64,000 nucleotides of DNA. Source: Viola odorata (Eukaryota; Streptophyta; Magnoliopsida; Malpighiales; Violaceae). The position numbers and the translations under genes are program-made. The notes below the pieces were generated by a model. It was not told the DNA's origin and did not search any database. It saw only the letters and a list, made by a program, of their open reading frames with translations. Location of the stretch: contig OY829546.1 of assembly GCA_963691705.1 (NCBI GenBank), positions 1,188,001 through 1,252,000 on the forward strand, given 5' to 3'. This document shows, piece after piece, positions 56,148-64,000 of the stretch; position 1 is the first letter of the stretch; every line of letters starts with the position of its first letter.

Positions 56148-57596
56148 TAGGGGTGTAAGAAAACCAAACCAAACCGGAACCGGAACCGAAATATTTTGGC
56201 CCAAACCAGCCTGAACTGTAACTTTCCTGTTCGGTTCGATTCTATTCCATTAAAACTGGAAATTTTCGGTTCGGTCCAGGTCTCTCGATTATAAAACACA
56301 TAAACCGAACCGTAGAACCGTTTGAACCATAAATTTATATATATGTATAATAACTATTAAAGTTCAGCTTTGCTTCGGTGGTTAAACATTTCCCTCAAAT
56401 TTATTTCTTTTTTTCCTAGACTGGGCTTGATGGGCTGGGCTGGGCTTGAATTTGGGCTTGGGCTGGGATGTATTTTAAAATTATATTAAACAAAAAATAA
56501 ATTGAAAAAATAAAATAATAATCATGTCATTAGTCAACTATATATATAAACTAAAACCATTAATTATTAATGATAGGGCATATACTAATAATATTTTTAT
56601 TAATCCTTACTCTAATACATAATTATTAAGGTATATCGTGAAAATATGTTTATTGTTCAGTATTTTACTTAATAAAAAGAGAATTATATTGTTGTAAAAA
56701 AGAATGATGTCAATTGTCATAAAAAATGTAATTACTAATTAGATGACAACTAAAATAATGAATTTGCATGATGGTTAATGGACATTTATGATTTACATTT
56801 ATGGTATCTATATTTCAATATCATTATTTACTTGAGTTAATTGTTTAGAAGTTTAGGATTTAAATTTAAATTTAAATTGTATTAATGTGTTAAGTAATTC
56901 TTGAGTATAACTAATTAACTATTTTATTATTTAAGGATATTTTTGAAGCTCTAAATGTAAGTGATCTAATTTTATTTTCGTATGAAGCATGACTATACTT
57001 GAAAATTCTTCATGTGTATATGTTAGGCTCGATATGAAGCACGATACTTCTTGACTAGATAATTGTTAAACATATTCACTACATTTCAATATATTAATAC
57101 TTATTATTTATTAATATTTAATCACTTTAAATTTTATATATTTTGTATCATAAAATTTAAATATTTATTATACTAAAATATCTTTATAATATTATGCTAT
57201 TATTTATAAATTGGTAAATCAAAGCATTATTTTTAAAAAAAATTAAAACTGTGTGTTTAACAACAAAACGACGTAGTATTGAACAAACACCGAAACGACA
57301 TCGTTTTGCTCAAAAAGACCAAAACAACGTAGTGTTGATCAAACACCAAAACGACGTCGTTTTGTGAAAGAGCCAAAACAGTGTGTTTAACCATGAAACG
57401 ACGTCATTTTGAAAAACAATAATAATTAAAAAAAAATTGGGAACCGAACCGTCCGATTTGTTTCGGTTCTAGCCCAACTAGAAACAAAAATTTCCTGTTC
57501 GATCCGGTTCTAACACCACCAGAATCGAAAATTTTCAATTCGGTTCAATTCTACCCCAAAACTGAACCGAACTGAACCGTCCCGGTTACACCCCTA
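56148..57596. mobile_element. hAT-like non-autonomous element with 8-bp target duplication
   Basis: Ends TAGGGGTGTAA on the left and TTACACCCCTA on the right are perfect 11-base inverted repeats. Subterminal regions on both sides are rich in AACCGAACCG-type words. The flanking octamers GGCGTAGG (56140-56147) and GGCGTAAG (57597-57604) match at seven of eight bases, as expected for a hAT target duplication. The 1449-bp interior has no transposase frame. Its last 332 bases are included in the 3258-bp tandem duplication, so the right end recurs at 60523-60854. Confidence 0.8.
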
Positions 57597-57604
57597 GGCG
57601 TAAG

Positions 57605-58670
57605 CACCCACCTCTCGGGTGCCAAAGAGAGCTAAGGCTGGTCTAATCTAAAGTTCCCTATTTATTTTTTTGATGATTTTTGATGGCACGAGTCATGCGA
57701 AAATAAAACTGCCGCCCCTACTACCCATCCATTCCTTCAGTTGCTTTTACTTTCCTTTCCTAACTTTATCTTCTCTTCTTTTAGCCCTCTGATATCACGT
57801 TATAAATGAGTGATTTTAAGTTCTTACAAGTTTGCCTCACCTCGCCTCTAACACAGTTTTGAAAAATTGCATGTCACTTTTTTCTAATTCATGGGTCAAG
57901 GGAAGTAATTGATAATTTTGAGATGAGTAGTACATTATACAGTGGCTCTGGCTCATGTGATAAAACCAAGCACAAAATAAGGTTTCTGTCGGCAACAAAG
58001 ATTAGCATATCATTCAGAACATTATCCCTTCATCATTGTAAAGACAAGGCGGGCATAACGTAAAGCCCTTCCGAAGTATTTGATTATCTCGAAACCAACA
58101 TTACATAGCGCAGTCAATAAATAAAACTGGAAATCCACAAAATGGAGAGAGTTCATCACCACCAATACATGGCAAAGACAATATAGTACTAAGGGGGAGA
58201 AAGAACCGCATTGGTTGGATGGTGCATATCATGACCACAAAATTTGCAACCGCTTTTCATTCCTGAAATTGAAATTGAAATTGAAATCATTAAACAACAT
58301 AGCAAAATACATTATGTTTTGCAACTTATTAGCTGTATGAAGATTATTACAGTTAAGAAAAACAAAAAAAGCATGCTTACACCAGCAGCAGAAGGAAAGG
58401 AAACTTATTAGCCTTAGTATCCATTACACCAGCAACAAAATCCATTATGTTTTGCAACTTATTAGCCTTAGTATCCATTACACTACAACTATGTAGTGCA
58501 ATTAAAATTAAACTATCCATCCATAAAAGGAACAGAAGGAAAGGAAACTCACTCTTGAAGGAAGATAGACTCAGAACTGCAGTTGGCTGTTAATGGGCAT
58601 CAGAGGATCGGAACACTAACACGCCTAACACACCTTGGATCCAGCCTGAACATTCCATTGTCTCCCCAAT
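57605..58670. other. Noncoding part of the duplicated unit
   Basis: About 1.1 kb between the hAT-like element and the papain-like gene. The phrase CTTATTAGCCTTAGTATCCATTACAC occurs twice (about 58404 and 58464) and GAAATT is repeated four times near 58265. A reading-frame remnant of the protease C-terminus lies at 58590-58670. No other gene is seen; the same holds for 60863-61928. Confidence 0.6.
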
Positions 58671-59752
58671 TCAAACATAGGAATTTTGAGCTATGAAATA
58701 TTCTTTTTCTCCATAACCGAACCCGATGAGTGTCACTACATGACCACGATGTTTCTTTTTATCAGCCTCCGATAATTCCGCAAAATATAATCCCTCATAA
58801 ATACAATTACGAGCATATTCCATATTCCAATATGAAAAGTCCCAATCTGGGAAAAAAGTAGCAAGCACAGGTCCATTATTTCTAATTTCCTTAACAACAT
58901 CATCAAATTTCATGGTCTCATTTGTCTCGCCTGCCCACTTCCCCACTAATGTATAATTATCTATACGTGAGAAATGCTGTAAAAAAAATAATGACATAAT
59001 TAATAATGATATGCTAATAATAAAATAATAAAATAAACAAACCATCACCTGCTGATGCCCTTGGTCGGTTACTTCCTCGTCGTCCGTCACTTCCACTTCG
59101 TCATCCATCGGTCCTTCGTCCGTCACTTCCTCGTCGTCCGTCACTTTCACTTCGTCATCCATCGGTCCTTCGTCCGTCACTTCCACTTCGTCATCCATGG
59201 GTCCTTCGTCCGTCACTTCCACTTCGTCATCCATCGGTCCTTCGTCCGTCACTTCCCCGTTGTCCGTCACTTCCACTTCGTTGTCCGTCACTTCCACTTC
59301 GTCGTCCATCGGTTCGTCGTCCCACGGTTCGATTTCACTCTTCAGTCCGACATAACTACGTCCCCTAGTCAAACTACGTCCCCTAGTCAAACTCCAATGG
59401 TCTAAGGAAAAATTTACCCATCTATCAGCCATATCTTGCAGGTTATGGAGTAGATCCTTCATAGAGAGAGGAGGAGGCCATATCCCAGCCTTATGGTATC
59501 GGGCTTCAACTGCATACACCCAAGTGTGCAGAGTATGGGTGGTGCAATCACCTACCAATACATGAAAAATGAAAAATATATGAAATAAAACAAATAAAAC
59601 ATGAACTGAAACAAAAGGCGGCATAAATTATTACATATACCTTCTTGGTTAGAGAGCGGAGGAAGTATACCCAGGTTGTCATCCACCGTGGAGTCGGAGT
59701 ATTGACGGTAACAAAATTCATCTTTCAAAGTTGCCTTCTCATAGGAATCCAT
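58671..59752 (-). pseudogene. Papain-like (C1A) cysteine protease-like gene, copy 1
   Basis: Three minus-strand exons in phase: 59641-59752, 59049-59551, 58671-58976 (306 aa to the stop). The start MDSYEKATLKDEF leads to GILPPLSNQE, the mature N-terminus of papain-like enzymes (oxyanion Gln kept), then GDCTTHTLHTWVYAVEARYH. Aligned with the papain NQGxCGSCW block, Thr precedes the Trp where the catalytic Cys should be. Exon 2 carries an acidic repeat (VTDEGPMDDEVE) absent from ordinary proteases. Exon 3 has the His region (HRGHVVTLIGFGYGEKEYF) and active-site Asn (AQNSY). One base later the frame shifts to a stop; the other frame continues NWGDNGMFRLDPRC. No signal peptide or full propeptide is seen. 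It is probably a dead or non-catalytic relative. Confidence 0.7.
59062..59330 (-). repeat. Acidic minisatellite in exon 2 of the protease-like gene, copy 1
   Basis: A unit of about 33-36 bases, coding VTDEGPMDDEVE on the minus strand, occurs roughly five times, with shorter versions VTDNEVE, VTDNGE and VTDDEE. Unit length is a multiple of three, so the frame is kept. The plus strand also stays open here but has no family match. Confidence 0.85.
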
Positions 59753-60045
59753 AATTTTACGAACAAGCAGAAGAATGCAGATCCCAGCGCCGACCCAAAT
59801 AAACTTTTGTGAATTAGGGCTCTTTGCGGGTGGTGAACTGGGGAAAAATTGGTCAGATGATGAACAGATGATGAACGCATGGAGAAAAAACAAGAAAACA
59901 AACTGGTCAGAAACATTGTTAGGCAGATCGAATCAGTGATTAAGGAGAACAATTACCTTTACGAACGAGCAGAAGAATGCAGATCCCAGCGGTGGCCGAC
60001 CCAAATTAACTTTTGTGAATTAGGTCTCTTTGCGGGTGGTGATAT
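59753..60045. repeat. Direct repeat of about 85 bp in the 5' flank of the protease-like gene
   Basis: The segment from TTACGAACAAGCAGAAGAAT through CTCTTTGCGGGTGGTGA at about 59757-59838 recurs at about 59958-60043 with a few changes. It is probably a duplicated 5' leader or first-exon region. The same pair occurs at +3258. Confidence 0.85.
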
Positions 60046-61928
60046 ATTTGGGTATCTGTTTGTACTCACTTGCATTTACCGTTGTGTCCCTTCAACCCAA
60101 TTTCATCAAATATGACGGTAATAGTACTTTGCGGCAGTAATTGTTAGTAAAGAACAAAACAAGGTTCTTTTTCTTTTTCTTTTTTTCTTTTTAGTAACTC
60201 TTTATTTATTTTTTCTGGAAAATATTTATTTTTTATTTTATTTTATTTTTATTTTATAGAAGAAAAGATTTTAAAGTCTTACAATACGCGAGTACGAATC
60301 TCCTAAACTGTCCAAGTAAAAAAAAACGAAATTGTATCGAAACCTAGTCGTGTTATTGAAGGGAATGAACTCGGTGGATCTTGAGTACTAAGTACTACAT
60401 CACGAAAAAACCCTAATTAATAATTAAATATAAAATTGAGGAGGACAAGTGGACAACCTTACACGAGGCGGACACCTCAACCTATCTAAGTTAATAGTGG
60501 AACTTAAAAATAACTTCCTTAAAAAACGACGTAGTATTGAACAAACACCGAAACGACATCGTTTTGCTCAAAAAGACCAAAACAACGTAGTGTTGATCAA
60601 ACACCAAAACGACGTCGTTTTGTGAAAGAGCCAAAACAGTGTGTTTAACCATGAAACGACGTCATTTTGAAAAACAATAATAATTAAAAAAAAATTGGGA
60701 ACCGAACCGTCCGATTTGTTTCGGTTCTAGCCCAACTAGAAACAAAAATTTCCTGTTCGATCCGGTTCTAACACCACCAGAATCGAAAATTTTCAATTCG
60801 GTTCAATTCTACCCCAAAACTGAACCGAACTGAACCGTCCCGGTTACACCCCTAGGCGTAAGCACCCACCTCTCGGGTGCCAAAGAGAGCTAAGGCTGGT
60901 CTAATCTAAAGTTCCCTATTTATTTTTTTGATGATTTTTGATGGCACGAGTCATGCGAAAATAAAACTGCCGCCCCTACTACCCATCCATTCCTTCAGTT
61001 GCTTTTACTTTCCTTTCCTAACTTTATCTTCTCTTCTTTTAGCCCTCTGATATCACGTTATAAATGAGTGATTTTAAGTTCTTACAAGTTTGCCTCACCT
61101 CGCCTCTAACACAGTTTTGAAAAATTGCATGTCACTTTTTTCTAATTCATGGGTCAAGGGAAGTAATTGATAATTTTGAGATGAGTAGTACATTATACAG
61201 TGGCTCTGGCTCATGTGATAAAACCAAGCACAAAATAAGGTTTCTGTCGGCAACAAAGATTAGCATATCATTCAGAACATTATCCCTTCATCATTGTAAA
61301 GACAAGGCGGGCATAACGTAAAGCCCTTCCGAAGTATTTGATTATCTCGAAACCAACATTACATAGCGCAGTCAATAAATAAAACTGGAAATCCACAAAA
61401 TGGAGAGAGTTCATCACCACCAATACATGGCAAAGACAATATAGTACTAAGGGGGAGAAAGAACCGCATTGGTTGGATGGTGCATATCATGACCACAAAA
61501 TTTGCAACCGCTTTTCATTCCTGAAATTGAAATTGAAATTGAAATCATTAAACAACATAGCAAAATACATTATGTTTTGCAACTTATTAGCTGTATGAAG
61601 ATTATTACAGTTAAGAAAAACAAAAAAAGCATGCTTACACCAGCAGCAGAAGGAAAGGAAACTTATTAGCCTTAGTATCCATTACACCAGCAACAAAATC
61701 CATTATGTTTTGCAACTTATTAGCCTTAGTATCCATTACACTACAACTATGTAGTGCAATTAAAATTAAACTATCCATCCATAAAAGGAACAGAAGGAAA
61801 GGAAACTCACTCTTGAAGGAAGATAGACTCAGAACTGCAGTTGGCTGTTAATGGGCATCAGAGGATCGGAACACTAACACGCCTAACACACCTTGGATCC
61901 AGCCTGAACATTCCATTGTCTCCCCAAT

Positions 61929-63010
61929 TCAAACATAGGAATTTTGAGCTATGAAATATTCTTTTTCTCCATAACCGAACCCGATGAGTGTCACTACATG
62001 ACCACGATGTTTCTTTTTATCAGCCTCCGATAATTCCGCAAAATATAATCCCTCATAAATACAATTACGAGCATATTCCATATTCCAATATGAAAAGTCC
62101 CAATCTGGGAAAAAAGTAGCAAGCACAGGTCCATTATTTCTAATTTCCTTAACAACATCATCAAATTTCATGGTCTCATTTGTCTCGCCTGCCCACTTCC
62201 CCACTAATGTATAATTATCTATACGTGAGAAATGCTGTAAAAAAAATAATGACATAATTAATAATGATATGCTAATAATAAAATAATAAAATAAACAAAC
62301 CATCACCTGCTGATGCCCTTGGTCGGTTACTTCCTCGTCGTCCGTCACTTCCACTTCGTCATCCATCGGTCCTTCGTCCGTCACTTCCTCGTCGTCCGTC
62401 ACTTTCACTTCGTCATCCATCGGTCCTTCGTCCGTCACTTCCACTTCGTCATCCATGGGTCCTTCGTCCGTCACTTCCACTTCGTCATCCATCGGTCCTT
62501 CGTCCGTCACTTCCCCGTTGTCCGTCACTTCCACTTCGTTGTCCGTCACTTCCACTTCGTCGTCCATCGGTTCGTCGTCCCACGGTTCGATTTCACTCTT
62601 CAGTCCGACATAACTACGTCCCCTAGTCAAACTACGTCCCCTAGTCAAACTCCAATGGTCTAAGGAAAAATTTACCCATCTATCAGCCATATCTTGCAGG
62701 TTATGGAGTAGATCCTTCATAGAGAGAGGAGGAGGCCATATCCCAGCCTTATGGTATCGGGCTTCAACTGCATACACCCAAGTGTGCAGAGTATGGGTGG
62801 TGCAATCACCTACCAATACATGAAAAATGAAAAATATATGAAATAAAACAAATAAAACATGAACTGAAACAAAAGGCGGCATAAATTATTACATATACCT
62901 TCTTGGTTAGAGAGCGGAGGAAGTATACCCAGGTTGTCATCCACCGTGGAGTCGGAGTATTGACGGTAACAAAATTCATCTTTCAAAGTTGCCTTCTCAT
63001 AGGAATCCAT
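61929..63010 (-). pseudogene. Papain-like (C1A) cysteine protease-like gene, copy 2
   Basis: Exact counterpart of the gene 3258 bases upstream, with exons 62899-63010, 62307-62809 and 61929-62234. The same Cys-to-Thr position, acidic repeat, splice sites and frameshift are present, so the damage predates the duplication. Confidence 0.7.
62320..62588 (-). repeat. Acidic minisatellite in exon 2 of the protease-like gene, copy 2
   Basis: Same array as at 59062-59330, with the same unit order and number as far as can be seen. Confidence 0.85.
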
Positions 63011-64000
63011 AATTTTACGAACAAGCAGAAGAATGCAGATCCCAGCGCCGACCCAAATAAACTTTTGTGAATTAGGGCTCTTTGCGGGTGGTGAACTGGG
63101 GAAAAATTGGTCAGATGATGAACAGATGATGAACGCATGGAGAAAAAACAAGAAAACAAACTGGTCAGAAACATTGTTAGGCAGATCGAATCAGTGATTA
63201 AGGAGAACAATTACCTTTACGAACGAGCAGAAGAATGCAGATCCCAGCGGTGGCCGACCCAAATTAACTTTTGTGAATTAGGTCTCTTTGCGGGTGGTGA
63301 TATATTTGGGTATCTGTTTGTACTCACTTGCATTTACCGTTGTGTCCCTTCAACCCAATTTCATCAAATATGACGGTAATAGTACTTTGCGGCAGTAATT
63401 GTTAGTAAAGAACAAAACAAGGTTCTTTTTCTTTTTCTTTTTTTCTTTTTAGTAACTCTTTATTTATTTTTTCTGGAAAATATTTATTTTTTATTTTATT
63501 TTATTTTTATTTTATAGAAGAAAAGATTTTAAAGTCTTACAATACGCGAGTACGAATCTCCTAAACTGTCCAAGTAAAAAAAAACGAAATTGTATCGAAA
63601 CCTAGTCGTGTTATTGAAGGGAATGAACTCGGTGGATCTTGAGTACTAAGTACTACATCACGAAAAAACCCTAATTAATAATTAAATATAAAATTGAGGA
63701 GGACAAGTGGACAACCTTACACGAGGCGGACACCTCAACCTATCTAAGTTAATAGTGGAACTTAAAAATAACTTCCTTAAAATATAGTATTATTATTTAT
63801 TTTAGTTTTGTTAATTATGTAATTATGATGAATGCAGTACATTTGTTAAATGGTCTGTATTTATTTATTTATTTTCAGCAAAAATGACAAAAAAAAAATC
63901 AACAACTATTTTCTTATAAGAAAAATAAAAAACGAAATTAAAAGTATTCTCCAGTTTTTTGTACAAAAATTATAATGTATAACCTTAACCTATACTCGTA

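Larger units (their letters stand above)
57265..60522. repeat. 3258-bp tandem duplication, copy 1
   Basis: Every landmark in this block recurs exactly 3258 bases later, including all four long open frames with identical translations. The left junction is in the hAT-like element (AACAAAACGACG) and the right end is CTTCCTTAAAA. No difference was noticed by eye between copies. The unit carries the right end of the hAT-like element, about 1 kb of noncoding DNA, the papain-like gene and its 5' flank. Confidence 0.95.
60523..63780. repeat. 3258-bp tandem duplication, copy 2
   Basis: Second copy in direct orientation, directly abutting the first. The internal junction reads CTTAAAAAACGACG, where the outer junctions have four A on each side, so the join shares an A-run microhomology. 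After 63780 the sequence becomes unique AT-rich DNA to the window end. Confidence 0.95.

Noticed and set aside
59055..59405. Plus-strand 116-codon frame rich in HFHFV repeats
   Set aside because: It is the antisense reading of the acidic minisatellite in the protease-like exon.
1..64000. tRNA, rRNA or spliceosomal snRNA genes
   Set aside because: No complete tRNA cloverleaf, rRNA block or snRNA promoter pair was recognised on either strand by eye; the box A/B-like pair at 21.05 kb fits a SINE better than a tRNA.

Overview
This window is nuclear DNA of a flowering plant, almost certainly a eudicot. Genes are split by short AT-rich introns with GT-AG ends (two GC-AG exceptions), intergenic DNA is AT-rich, and the gene families are land-plant families: flotillin-like, hydroxyproline O-arabinosyltransferase, a receptor-like protein without kinase, a Phox/CLMP1-type TPR-PB1 protein, and TOPLESS-type and F-box/DUF295 relics. 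Stowaway-like, Harbinger and hAT-like elements add to the picture. The species cannot be named from sequence alone. All exon models below were built by hand from splice sites and reading phase, and every summed coding length is divisible by three.

Layout. 1-369: 3' end of a flotillin-like gene (+), followed by a diverged tandem duplication of its downstream DNA. About 1.9-6.9 kb: no convincing protein, but a TATA-like start region, a tandem array bounded by inverted repeats, and many dispersed copies of four short modules; this looks like a noncoding transcribed locus and is the least explained part of the window. 7.0-7.9 kb: decayed F-box/DUF295 gene (-). 9.15-18.57 kb: a 19-exon gene (+) for a PHD/ePHD/SET histone lysine methyltransferase of about 2068 residues. 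20.3-23.1 kb: hydroxyproline O-arabinosyltransferase (-), convergent with the SET gene. 24.7-27.5 kb: multi-pass membrane protein (+). 27.5-31.7 kb: gene-poor. 31.87-32.50 kb: serine-rich protein (+). 34.3-37.3 kb: MICU mitochondrial calcium-uptake regulator (+). 38.3-41.8 kb: LRR receptor-like protein (+). 44.55-46.87 kb: CLMP1/Phox TPR-PB1 protein (+). 48.70-50.50 kb: MEMO-family protein (+).

From 50.9 kb onward the window is accessory. A TOPLESS-related gene (-) is broken into fragments between 50,957 and 55,864. An LTR-like sequence sits in one of its introns, a Stowaway-like MITE in another, and a PIF/Harbinger element with a partial transposase interrupts one of its exons. A shorter relative of the Harbinger element, without transposase, lies at 43.2-44.4 kb in the opposite orientation. 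A hAT-like element with an 8-bp target duplication follows at 56.1-57.6 kb. Finally a 3258-bp segment is present twice in direct tandem (57,265-60,522 and 60,523-63,780) with no difference noticed. Each copy carries a damaged papain-like protease gene (-) that has lost the catalytic Cys position, has an acidic minisatellite inside its coding sequence, and is frameshifted near the active-site Asn.

The intact genes are ordinary single-copy housekeeping or signalling genes with no operon-like relationship. The points most worth checking are the modular noncoding locus at 1.9-6.9 kb, the inverted-repeat-bounded array at 2.3-2.8 kb, the perfect tandem duplication with its protease-like gene, and the nested insertions that dismantled the TOPLESS-related gene.
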